From: Agapanthus africanus
Taxonomy: Eukaryota > Streptophyta > Magnoliopsida > Asparagales > Amaryllidaceae
Assembly (NCBI GenBank): GCA_030015575.1
Contig: JASDDO010000006.1
Coordinates: forward strand, 318,852,361 to 318,916,360
Length of the DNA stretch: 64,000 nt
Reading direction: 5' to 3'
In this document: positions 24,466 through 34,839 of the stretch, in pieces
How the letters are laid out: each line of letters starts with the position of its first letter
How positions within the stretch are numbered: the first letter of the stretch is position 1
Position numbers and translations under genes: made by a program
Notes under the pieces: model-generated
The model's database searches: none
What the model saw: only the letters and a program-made list of their open reading frames with translations
What the model was told of the DNA's origin: nothing

Positions 24466-24763
24466 ACTACCACTGCCTCGGTCAACAAATTTTGTAAGCT
24501 TTCGGGCATCTTGTAAGGCTAGGGAGCCCATAGTACCTTGTATAAAAATTTTGGATATAAATAAAGTACTTTTAGCTCACAAGTATCTTTAGCTCGCCGG
24601 TATTTTCATCTCGCAAGTATTTTTAGCTCGCAAGTATTTTCATCTCACCTTCAGAGTGCTTTTATTTCCGCAAGTGTAGGTAGGTCGGTGTCCAGCGGAC
24701 GTCCAGCACATGTAAAGTTGAGTGTCGAGTGCAGGATGAACGTAACGCATGAGCTAGCGAAAG
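24466..24763 (+). other. 3' end of A's antisense gene
   Basis: It follows the stop codon and contains 'ataaataaag' near 24,557, a plausible polyadenylation signal, after 'tgtaaggctagggagcccatagtac'. A similar 3' end ('tgtaaggctatggagctaagaatac', then 'ataaataaa') follows the plus-strand fragment at 59,123. A few 'agctcgcaagtattttt' repeats lie at 24,575-24,640. Confidence 0.5.
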
Positions 24764-24937
24764 CTAAGTTATAGGTAGACCGGCACCTACCATCATCCGG
24801 AGCCGAGGTGACGATCGTGCGCCGCGTATATAAATCGAATGACTGCCAAGTATAGGTAGGTTAGCGTCCTATTCATCCCGGAGTCGAGGTAACGATCGTG
24901 CGCCACGTATATAAATCGAATAAACGCCAAGTATAGG
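24764..24937. repeat. 81-bp tandem repeat of element A, left portion (interrupted by B)
   Basis: The units run 'aagtataggtaggt...ccggagtcgaggt.acgatcgtgcgccgcgtatataaatcgaa...gcc'. The array is cut at 24,937 by the insertion of B and resumes in register at 57,762, with the 5-bp duplication ATAGG on both sides (24,933-24,937 and 57,762-57,766). Confidence 0.9.
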
Positions 24938-25019
24938 TGTTTCCTCCAATCAGAGCAAAGCTCTGTTTTGAATTTCAAAATTTAAATTGAAGCAATGTTT
25001 CAGATCCCGTGCGCTGCGC

Positions 25020-25235
25020 GCTGTGCGCCAAGTGTCAAACACAGTTGCGCTAGCACAGTTGCGCTAGGGCAGGTGCGCTGCGCTCTGCGCTGCGTGCCAC
25101 GTGTCAAACACGGACGCGCTAGGGCAGTTGCGCTGCGCTCTGCGCTGCGCGCCACGTGTCAAGCTCAGGTACGCTAGCACAGTTGCGCTGCGCTCTGCGC
25201 TGCGCGCCACGTGTCAAGCTCAGGTGCGCTCGCGC
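25020..25235. repeat. G-box-rich GC repeat in B LTR
   Basis: Repeated units of 'gcgctgcgctctgcgctgcg' followed by 'ccacgtgtcaa' (CACGTGTCA at about 25,098, 25,153 and 25,208). The core is a perfect G-box/ABRE-like site. The same array is at 55,000-55,215 in the 3' LTR. Confidence 0.85.
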
Positions 25236-25591
25236 AAGGTGCGCCAGCGCTGGAATTAAAATTCCCCACCATCAGATCAAAAGATCTATTAATAATAAAT
25301 TAATAATTAATCAGAACTAAAATTCTGTTATGGAAAGATTTTTCAATCTTATTAAAACAAAAAGATTATCTTCTGTAAAACAGAAGCCTTAGGATCAAAG
25401 ATCCAACGGTGGGAAATATTCCCAAATCAATCAGAAAAAGATCTCTTAAAACTGATTTAACAAATCATTTGGCCCTATATAAAGGACCCTAGACTTCAAG
25501 TCTAACACACACAGATACAAAAAGAGAGAGAAAAAAACCCTCTGCAAAAAAGAGCAAGCTCTTAGAAAGAAAGAAGATTTTTCTTCATCTT

Positions 25592-27915
25592 TGTTTCCCC
25601 CAATCAGAGCAAGGTTCTGTTTGAATTTTGAAAATTCAAATTTTGAAGCAACGTTTCAAATCCCGTGCGCTGCGCGCAACATGCCACGTGTCAGAAGCTG
25701 ATACGTCAGCGCAGCGCCCAAGGCAGTACGTCCAATCAGAGCAAGACTCTATTAAAAACAAAAATTAAAGGAAGAAACGCTTTAGTTGCGCAGGCGCTGC
25801 GCTGCTCGATACGTGTCAGCGCAGTTGCGTAAGCGCAATTGCGCAAGCGCAGTAGCGCAAGCGCTGCGCTGCGCGACACGTGTCAGCGCAAACGCGCAAG
25901 CGCAGTTGCGCTGCGCTGTGCGCTGCGCGACACGTGTCAGCGCAGTTGCACTGCGCTCTGCGCTGCGTGACACATGTCACGCGCTAGGGCGTTTGCGCCA
26001 AACAGAATTAAATTCTAGTAAGATTCTTCTGTTCTTTTTAAAACAAGAAGATTTTCTTCTGTAAAACAGAAGCTCTTGGATCAAAAATCCAACGGTGGGG
26101 AAAATTCTCCAAATCACTCAGAGAATGATCTTTTTAACAAACTTAACAAATCTATGAGCACTATATAAAGACCTCTAGACCCCAACTCAAAAAAAAAACA
26201 TCAAGAATCATCAAGAACTTCAACTCTGAAGAAACTTGAAAAGAAACTCAAGAAAAATGTAAAAAACCTTTAAAATAGAAGAATTTCTTCTGAATAGATC
26301 ATTGATCTAAGAACAAGATCAATGATCTTCAATAAAAAACAAATAATAATAGTGCCTTGCACTTTTTATGAACCACTGGTTCTCTGAAAATAAGAAGAAA
26401 AAACAAGAAAAACTTGTTTTCTCTGATCTAAATTGGATCAAGAAATTAAACAGTGCCCCACACTTGTAAAATTTGCACTGTTGTGCCCTTGGGTTGGCGC
26501 AAGCCACCAGAAAGCGCCATGTGTCAGCACCTGAACCACTTGCGCTATGCGCTTTTAAGATAGAGCCTCGCTCTCTGAAGTTGGCGCAACTCACCAGAGC
26601 GCGCCACGTGTCAGCAGCGCAAGTGCAGCACATTGGCGCAGCGCACCGCGCTTGCGTGACACGTGTCATCACCACAAGCGCTTGCGCTCAGTGATTGGCG
26701 CAAAGCGCCTGACAAATGCACTGCATTGTTCCCTGAAGGGCCAGGCCCAAATCAAAAAGGCCTAGTAGGCCAAAATAAATTGCAATGCAATGAAAGGGAA
26801 GAGCCTAAACAAAATTGATGCTCTGCATCATTTATAAAGGGGCAGAGCCCAAACAAAATAAAACGCAATAAAAGGGCAGAGCCCAAGCAAAATTGATGCT
26901 CTGTATCATTTATAAAAGGGCAGAGCCCAAACAAAATAAGAAATGCAGTGCATTATTTAAAAAGGGGCAAAGCCCTAGCACAGGCCTAATAGGCCAAAAA
27001 TAAATAAAAATGTTTGAACATTTTTTTAACTGGACTTAGCCCAATCATGGCCGTAAGTCCTCAAACTAAATTGACTGAGCAAGACTGCTCTCCTAAATTA
27101 ATTTACATCCGGTTCAAGGGTACATCTCGGAACTCCTCTGACACCTATCGTTGTAATCCTTCAACGACGTCAGAGAGGTGACGGGTCCCGACAACCATAT
27201 ATCGTTACTGACTGCGGGGTCCTTAAACTCGTGGACCGAAACATCCCTAAACTAATATTCGTCCCAAAATGGGAATGTTGGACCGAAATGTCCTTAAACT
27301 AATGCTCGTCCTCAAATGGGAATGATGGACCACCATCGACCGCAACGTCATTAAACTAAACGGTAGAGCCAATTGCTCTCTTGTCGGATCCAAATGATCC
27401 CGTTAAGTCGATCTTAGTCTGGAGATTAGACTAACGTATCCTTAACAAAAGTTTAAGTTGATCTTAGCCTTAAATAGGACTAACGTATCCCTAAACTAAA
27501 AGACCAAACCCAAATCTAAGTAAATATGGATTTGGACTAATCCACGTCCTACGGGCGACGGCATCACTTAGTCTCCGTATACAATCCACGGGCAACCACA
27601 AATAAAACAAACACACACGACACGAAGTGAAATTCTGGAGCAGGAGAAAGTGGCTACCGCGATGCGGTAGCGTAATTAACTGCAGAGGCTTGCGCCCGCA
27701 GGGAAGAGCGTCCCCACAATCAAAAACCTCTCAAGCGAGGGGGAGTCTGACGAAGTCTGCTACATCGGCCGCATCCGCCCAAACCTCCGATATACGGTGC
27801 CATAAATCAACTTGGCATCTTCGGAGAGGTGGACGGATAAAACCAAATAGCATCTGCCCCGAATCTCAGGCAAGACGAGCCTACGCGGTCGCGTCTCTGT
27901 GTTCGGTGGGGAACA
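25592..27915 (+). mobile_element. Element C: solo LTR of a related Tat element inside B's 5' LTR
   Basis: It starts TGTTTCCCCCAATCAGAGC and ends '...cggtggggaaca', 2,324 bp, with a perfect 5-bp duplication ATCTT (25,587-25,591 and 27,916-27,920). The uninterrupted 3' LTR of B reads straight through this site (cttcatcttcaagg near 55,560), proving that C inserted after B. No internal sequence remains, so it is the product of LTR-LTR recombination. It has its own G-box arrays (25,680-25,980 and 26,600-26,670) and U5 hairpins (27,653-27,742). Confidence 0.93.
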
Positions 27916-28261
27916 ATCTTCAAGGTAAAGAACTATGTTCTTGAATAACAGAGATGAAACCATCTCGTAAAAAGAAAAACCATCTTCTAAAAAGATCATA
28001 GATCTAAAAAAGAGACCAAGGCCTTTAATAAAAAGAAAAAAGATCAAAAGATCTAATAATAAAAAAATAAAAGAAGTATTTTACTTCATTCACAGATTTT
28101 TGATCTATAAAGGCAGAGCCCTTTTATAAAACAAGAACTTTTGTGCTTGAATCTTGAGGCAAAGCCTCTTTTAAGAAGAACATAAATTTGTTCTTTGATC
28201 TCGAAAGTGCCTTGCACTCATGAATTGTGCTTTTGCGCTTCTTGGACCGGCGCTCGGCGCC

Positions 28262-28520
28262 AAAACATGCCACGTGTCAACCATAGACACAATCTGCGCT
28301 TTGCGCTCCTGAAACAGCGCACTGCGCTCATGGGCTAGCGCTCAGCACAAAGCGCGCCACGTGTCACTCACTGGCGCACCCACAAACTAGCGCAGCGCAC
28401 TCATAAATTAAAAGCGCAACGCGCTAAGTGCGACACGTGTCCTCCTCGTGTGCGCTATCCAACAGAAGCGCAATGCGCTCTTTCCTTGGCGCAAAGCGCC
28501 TGACGTGCCACGTGGCGCAC
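28262..28520. repeat. Second G-box cluster in B's 5' LTR
   Basis: CACGTGTC sites occur near 28,270, 28,358 and 28,433, and CCACGTGG near 28,508, among 'gcgcttagcgct'-type GC repeats. The matching block is at 55,918-56,190 in the 3' LTR. A following block with 'gccacgtggc.cactgtcag' and 'aatgcttagcattattaaaagg' is duplicated (28,505-28,770). Confidence 0.75.
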
Positions 28521-28967
28521 TGTCAAAACATACTTTGTTATGATAAATTCTATGCATTCAATACAAGACAAAAATGTCAGATCCTAATGCTTAGCATTAT
28601 TAAAAGGGCCAAGCCCAAATAAAGGCTCAATAGCACGCCACGTGGCACACTGTCAGAATATACTTTGTTCTGATAAATGCTATGCATTCAATACAAGACA
28701 AAAATATCAGAGCCCAATGCTTAGCATTATTAAAAGGGCCAAGCCCAAATAAAGGCTCAATAGCCAGAACAATAAAATGTTCAACTCATATCAACTGAGC
28801 CCATATGCTCATAAACCTTTAAACAGACTTTAGTCCCAAATTGGACTATAGATCTCCTAACCAACATTGGTTCAAGGGTACATCTCTGAACTCCTCTGAT
28901 ATTTGTCGTTGTAATCCTTCAACGTCTTTAGAGAGGTGATGGGTCCCGACAGCCATACAATTCACAG

Positions 28968-29460
28968 ACTATGATGTCTTTAAACTGGACTGTGGGGTCC
29001 TTAAGCCCACGGACTATGATGTCCTTAACCTCGACCGTGATGTCTTAAAACTAACATTGGACTGTGGGGTCTTTAAACTCACGGACTATGATATCCTTAA
29101 CCTCGACCGTGATGTCTTAAAACTAATACTGGACTGTAGGGTCCTTAAGCCCACGGACTATGATGTCCTTAACCTCGACCGTGATGTTTTAAAACTAACA
29201 TTGGACTGTGGGGTTTTTAAACTCACGGACTATGATGTCCTTAATCTCGACCGTGATGTCTTAAAACTAACATTGGACTGTGGGGTCCTTAAACCCACGG
29301 ACTATGATGTCCTTAACCTTGACTGTGAGGTATTTAAACTCACGGACTATGATGTCCTTAACCTTGACTGTGAGGTCTTTAAACTCACGAACTATGATGT
29401 CCTTAACCTCGACCGTGATGTCTTTAAACTAACATTGGACCACCATGGCCCTAAACTGGT
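28968..29460 (+). repeat. 72-bp tandem repeat in B's 5' LTR
   Basis: Units of 72 bp join 'ggactgtggggtctttaaact' and 'cacggactatgatgtcctt' with 'cctcgaccgtgatgtctt'. The unit is exactly 24 codons, which creates a 145-residue repeat frame that is not a gene. The 3' LTR copy is at 56,640-57,150. Confidence 0.9.
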
Positions 29461-29808
29461 AATTGACAATAGAGTCCAAATGCTCTTTTGTTAGATCTAA
29501 ACGATCCCGTTAAGTTGGCCTCAGTCTAAAATTAGACTGACGTGTCCTTAACAAACGTTGAGTCGATCTTAGTCTAAAAATTAGACTAACACATCCTTAA
29601 CAAACGTTTAAGTTGATCTTAGTCTCAAATAAGACTAACGTATCCTTAAACCCAAACCAAAACCCGAATCTAAGAAAATACGGATTTGGATTAATTCACG
29701 CCCCACGGGCGACAACATAAATTAGTCTCCGTATACAATCCACGGGCAACCAAATACAAAAACAAACACCCACGACACGAAGTGACCATCTGGAGAAGGA
29801 GAAAGTTG

Positions 29809-29897
29809 TTACCGCGATGCGGTAGCATAATTAACTGCAGGGGCTTGCGCCTGCAGGGAAGAGCGTCCCCATAATCAAAATCCCCTCAAACGAGGGG
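29809..29897 (+). other. Three consecutive hairpins near the end of B's 5' LTR
   Basis: Predicted stems: ttaccgc/gcggtag (29,809-29,825), ctgcagg/cctgcag with an 8-base loop (29,835-29,856), and cccctc/gagggg (29,882-29,897). The same three occur at matching positions in C (27,653-27,742), D (about 16,150-16,280 and 22,475-22,565) and B's 3' LTR (about 57,500-57,595), with several base changes that keep pairing. A role in RNA folding or packaging is an inference. Confidence 0.6.
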
Positions 29898-30069
29898 GAA
29901 TCTGACGAAGTCTGCTACATCGGCCTCATCCGTTTAAACCTTCGATACATGGTGCCATAAATCAACTTGGCATCTTCGGAGAGGTGGACGGACAGCACCA
30001 ATTAGCATCTGCCCTAAAATTCAGGCAAGACGTTCGCCGCGTCTCTGTCGCGTCTTTCGGAGCTGAACA

Positions 30070-30091
30070 GATTCTGGCATGCCCGGTGGGA
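30070..30091 (+). other. Primer-binding site of element B
   Basis: 'attctggcatgcccggtgggacc' begins right after the LTR end. It has the usual TGG start and position and is nearly identical to the site in D. Confidence 0.65.
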
Positions 30092-32812
30092 CCTTTTCCT
30101 CTTTCCACTCCACACTTCGTGTGTCGTGTTCGCGAACGAATCGCGGTTTGCTAATGGTTGCCCTTGGGTATCAAGGTACTAAAATTTTGCGTCTTGCTCG
30201 GTGTAGAAAGCAAAGGATCAATGGCGTTCACCTGCTTAAAGTGTTCTACATGCAACTGCAACCCACGTTCTGCCTCACTGGGGGCATAGCTTACGGGCCC
30301 CAGGCGGCTTCCCTATTCACAATGCCGATAGAACAGATGACGCAGGCTACCACCGGTCTGTTCTTCGGGACCATGCTCCCGCCAGTGAACATTAACATCC
30401 CGCTGCCGCAGGAAGCGTAAAAGAAGTTGGTCTTTGATCGACTCACTACTACCACGGCCCCTCTCAACGGGTCGTCCAATGTCAAGCCAGCAGCATCAGT
30501 CTTCGGAAGGCTGAGCCTGAACTCCGACGGGCCTGCCAAGAAGCCCATTACACCTGAAGTGGCCATCCCAAAAAAGATAGCCATCCCTGCTCCTGAAGTC
30601 GTCAAGGCGGCTTCTCCTGCTAAAGGGTCGGTCTTTACAAGACGGACTACTCCCACTCCCACTCCCGCTCCGAAATCTGTTTTTGACCGGTTGGATACGG
30701 CTTCTCAACGGACATCAGTCTTCAAGAGGCTGACGCCAGCAACAACCAACAACCCCTCACCTGAACAGGGGGCAAGACAAAGCCATTACCGAACCAACAC
30801 CAACGGCTCGACATGCTCGACGTCGCCATTGGCACCGAGTAAGAAAGGCTGGGGGCAACTCCCCTTCTGGGCTAACTCCACCAGCTCCGACGGTGGAAAT
30901 TAAAGCTGCTGTTCCGACCGGGAACAGTTTCGAGCTGCTGAATAAGGTGCGCCGGAACTCGCCCACCGCCGTACTGAAAAGATCTCCGCCACCAGTGGAG
31001 ACCGTCACAGGAATGAAACCGGAACAGTCCCCTCAACGACCGTCTTCTAAAGTTTACAAAATCGGGCGACAAGTCCGAGAGTCGGTGGTTGATCAAGACT
31101 ATCCCCACCGGCAGAAGAAGTTGAAGGTCCGACAGGAAGAAAACCGTCCTGTTAAGCCATGGAAGGCGACGGCTACTTGGGTGCCCACTGCAATGGTCCT
31201 CTCAACTTCGACCGCTCATAAGAGGAGAAGGCCGGAGAAAATCCCCATGCCTGCGACAAATGTCAAGGGCACTGAGCCTAAACGCCCTAAGTCTGGGGGC
31301 ATGGTGGTGCATACCGTCTATATGGCTTCCGGAAAAGAGGATAGCCGTATCTTTTCGGGTCATCGACCACTCACCAGATCTATAACAAAAGCCCAGGAAC
31401 AGCAGCAGAAGCTTTAAGAGATGCTGACTGCAATGGCCGCACTCACAGGGCCAAAAGAAAGCCCGGAGGCATCATCAGAGCAGCGTCACGAACAAGAAAC
31501 CGATGCTGACTTCCTATGCAGAGTCCTCCAAAAGAAGGACAGAGAAGCAGCAGAACAAGCTACCAACATAAAACAAATGGCGCTTCTCTTCCAAGACATG
31601 ATGGGCATGATGATCCAGCTGGATCCCCCAGCCGAAGATCCTCCAGTGATAATTGAAGATGACAGAGGAGAAATAACGAATTTACCTCCGGCTCTTTCAG
31701 CAGCCAAAGAGGAAACCATCCCAAAAGCCACCCTGGATGACTATATCGCTCAGCAGATAAGAGTTCACCAGGCAAATGAAGCAGCTGGGTAGATTGTTAG
31801 AACTGGGCGACTGTATCCAGGCTGGGATGATCAAATAAAGTACCCGCCGAGCTACGCAATCCCCAAATTTCATGTGTACAAGGGGACGGGCAATCCCCAT
31901 CAACATGTTGCTCAGTTCAGGGCCCTCTGTAGCAATACTGGTGACGATGATAAGCTCTTGCTCCACCAATTCGTCGGCAGCTTGTCAGAGACAGCGTTCG
32001 AATGGTACTCTGAACTTCCGAACGACTCTGTCAAAACTTTTGCAGAAATGGAGCTGTTATTCACCCAGCGATTCGCAAGTGCTAGTGAACGCACCCTAAT
32101 AACGGCGTTGATCAATGCCCGAGTGAAGCCAGGGGAGACATGGGTTCAGTATGTAATACGGTGGTGGAATCTATGGTCGAAGTGCGAGCAGCACATCGAA
32201 GAAGCGCCTGCGGTAGGCATGTTCGTGGGCATTTTCGACCCTCATGCAACTACGTCACAGTTCATGATGTTCTTCAAACCGACTACGTTCCAAGCTTTAA
32301 TCGACAAGCTGGCCGAGATGGGTCACAAACCATCTCCTCCGAAGCCGGACTCCCGCAACAAAAAGGGCAAAGGGAAAGCAACCTTCGTTGCCAACGCTCG
32401 ACAACAACCGAGTGGCCCGAAAGCGGTTTTTCGCCAAAGCAACAAGCGGCAATCCCTCGATGAGAAGCTGAGACGTCCTTACTCGTTTCCCCGAGATAAA
32501 ACAAGAAGACTGTTCGAACTAGCAATGCGCAATGGGCTCATTACTCTACCAGAGTCGAGACACCTACTACAACCGAACGACATCGACGATCCCAATTACT
32601 ACCCTTACCATCGAGTATTGGGCCATCCACTCGAAGATTGCTACGTCTTCAAAAATTGGGTTAAAGACCAATACCAGCAAGGCAAATTCGCGTTGTCTGA
32701 AAATTGGAAGGTGAACCCGCCACAACCACATGCTCCGAAAAAGATGGACATGCCGGGGGCATCGTGCTCATTCATAGAGAAAGCCCCGTGGACCGAAAAG
32801 TCCGTAAACTAG
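30079..32812 (+). pseudogene. Damaged gag of element B
   Basis: Long plus-strand gag frame of Tat type. The first part (to about 30,880) is Pro/Ser/Thr-rich with repeats of 'VFDRL', 'VFKRL' and 'VFGRLS'. After a frameshift near 30,850-30,890 it continues to the gag core (about 31,800-32,330: VYKGTGNPHQHVAQF, FEWYSELP, FAEMELLFTQRF). A C-terminal region follows with a Cys/His segment (GHPLEDCYVFKNW) used in Tat gag. In-frame stops are at 30,418 (TAA), 31,415 (TAA) and 31,790 (TAG). The frame ends after running into the 49-bp-type repeat near 32,790, the breakpoint where protease and pol were lost. Gag would form the capsid-like particle; this copy cannot make a full one. Confidence 0.85.
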
Positions 32813-34289
32813 AAATTCGCCTCAAATACGGCAACGGCGGACTGCAATGTCCTAAAACTTGCAAAGGACCGAAATGTCCCTAAACTAACAACGGACCGCA
32901 ATGTCCTAAAACTTGCAAATGACCGAAACGTCGTTAAACTACTACCAACCCGCGGCATTCTCAGGCTGACGTGGTATAAAAAAACGGTACGTCCATAAGC
33001 AAAATGGGCACGGATGAAAGCCTGAAAGGGCTCCGTGAGTAAAAACAGCAGGGCTACCGGCGAGTTTTGTGAAAACCCGAAAGGGCGCAGCCTCGTTAAA
33101 ATAAAAAAAAAGAAAAGAGAAAAGAAAAAGAAAACGGTATGTCCATAAGAAAAATGGGCACGGATGAAAACCCGAAAGGGCTCCGTGAGTAAAAACAGCA
33201 GGACTGCCGGCGAGTTTTGTGAAAACCCGAAAGGGCGCAATCTCGTTAAAAGACACTTGCAAGACCCTCTTGACTTTGTAAGGAGAGAACACCTGCATGA
33301 GATCCTTACGACTCACAAGGGAACAACACACTTAGGGATCCCCACGATTCCTAAGGAGAAATTACACTTGCAAGATCCTCACGACTCGTAAGGAGAACCC
33401 TCTTATGGGACCCTCACGGCTCATAAGATTTGAAAGTCTTAAGCTACAGGGATCTAAACCTGTTCTTAAGCAGCCCCCACAACCTCCGATACTGCTCTAC
33501 AAGCAGTTCAGTATTGACCCTTGTATACAATCCACGGGCGCGAATAAACATTTCCCTAACAAAGTCCCATCCGTGACTAGGGATATGTCTACACGGTGAA
33601 CAGCCCTTGTAAGTCTTCTCGACTTATAAGGAGAAAACACTCTTGTAAGATCCTTACGACTTATAAGAGATCATACACTTAGGAGTCCTCACGACTCCTA
33701 AAGAGAAAACGCACCTACGAGATCCTCACGACTCACAGAGAGAAATACCTTTATGAGACCCTTATGGCTCATGAAGTCAAAAGCCTTAGTCGACATGATC
33801 TTAACCCTGATCACTAAGCCACTTTTGTTCGACATCGACAGAGGCAAATGATGATTCGCTCCTGCCAATATTCCAGTTGTAGCGATGCTGATGCTGAAAT
33901 CGGTGTCTAATTCCAAGCTTGCAGTGAAGAGCCAGCGAGCCACACATCCATACGAAATAGCCGAAATGATGGAGCAGCTTGCAAACAAAATCAGCAAGTA
34001 AAAATGTATGCATGCAAAATAGCCGAAATGATTGGGCAACTCGCAATAAAAAACAGCGAGTAAAAATAGAATAAATAGCCGAAATGATCGGGCACTGCGA
34101 AAAATAGCCGAAATGATTGGGCAATCGCGACCTTCGCGATATAAAAGCTGAAATGATAGAGCATCGCGGAAAGAAATAAAAAAAATATATATGAATAAAA
34201 TTTTTTCCCTACAGGTGATATCACATCAATCCCTGTATACAATTCAGGGGCACAAACAAAGAGGGAACCATAGCTTCCCACCAGGCTCC
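32813..34289. repeat. 3' non-coding repeats of element B
   Basis: The order is short 'ggaccgaaatgtccctaaac' units (to about 32,945), then two copies of a block with 'aaaacggtaygtccataag' and 'ggctccgtgagtaaaaacag' (about 32,975-33,250). Next comes a run of about 45-bp units on 'cctcacgactcgtaaggaga' (33,260-33,440 and 33,600-33,770), then 'aatagccgaaatgatygggca' repeats (33,950-34,165). Parts are shared with D. There is no gene; the short frames are shadows of the repeats. Confidence 0.75.
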
Positions 34290-34839
34290 CTCAGAAAGCG
34301 AAGTCAAATCTCGACGGTCCACAGACGGCCTGGAGATCACCAACGGCGTTTCTCCTTACTACAATAGGATGCAGACAAGACGTCAACAAGCGACCCCAAT
34401 GTCAAAATAAATCAGAGCCATGGGAAAGACCCCAGTTCCAAGTCTCAACAGTTCAAAAACAACCTAGAGACCACCTCGACGGTCGTCTCGATACAGCAGA
34501 CGCGATATCACCCCAGCGTTCTTCCTCCAACAAGATGTAGACTCAACACCAATAACGGAGCCATGGAAAAGTCCCTATTCCAAGCCTCGACGGTTCGCCA
34601 ACAACCTAAAGACAACCGCGACACTCGTCTCGATACAGCAGACGCAATGTCAACAACGGCGTTCCTTCGCAGTCCATTCGGATGCAGACGCAACTTCAAC
34701 AAACGGAGCCACGGCAAATGTCCTTAGTTCCAAGACTCTACAGTCTATAGACAACCTAGAGTTAACCGATGACCTCTCCACCGGATCAACGCTCCGTCTC
34801 GGAAACAAGTCAATCGACCCCAGGGAAATCAATGTCCTT
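34290..34839. repeat. Degenerate repeats around 120-130 bp
   Basis: Three or four diverged units share 'tctcgatacagcagacgc', 'aacggcgttcctyc', 'ggatgcagac' and 'caacaacctagaga'. They adjoin the more uniform 130-bp array and may be an older one. Confidence 0.6.

Larger units (their letters stand above)
24938..30069 (+). repeat. 5' LTR of element B (interrupted by solo LTR C)
   Basis: The LTR runs 24,938-25,591, is broken by C, and resumes at 27,921 to end '...gagctgaaca' at 30,069. Its own length is about 2.80 kb, against 2.83 kb for the 3' LTR. It opens 'tgtttcctccaatcagagc' and carries G-box-rich GC repeats, a TATA-like 'ctatataaaggac' near 25,473, a 72-bp tandem array and hairpins near the end. 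Confidence 0.9.

Noticed and set aside
24793-26064. Short frames rich in Cys/Ala/Arg in the Tat LTRs
   Set aside because: They are translations of the GC-rich G-box repeats, open on both strands.
29057-29494. 145-residue repeat protein (and its twin at 56,728-57,192)
   Set aside because: It lies inside the LTR and is explained by a 72-bp tandem repeat in frame. Kept only as a low-interest finding.
30291-32525. Minus-strand frames opposite B's gag
   Set aside because: They are antisense shadows of the gag reading frame without motifs; the real antisense gene of B is further right.
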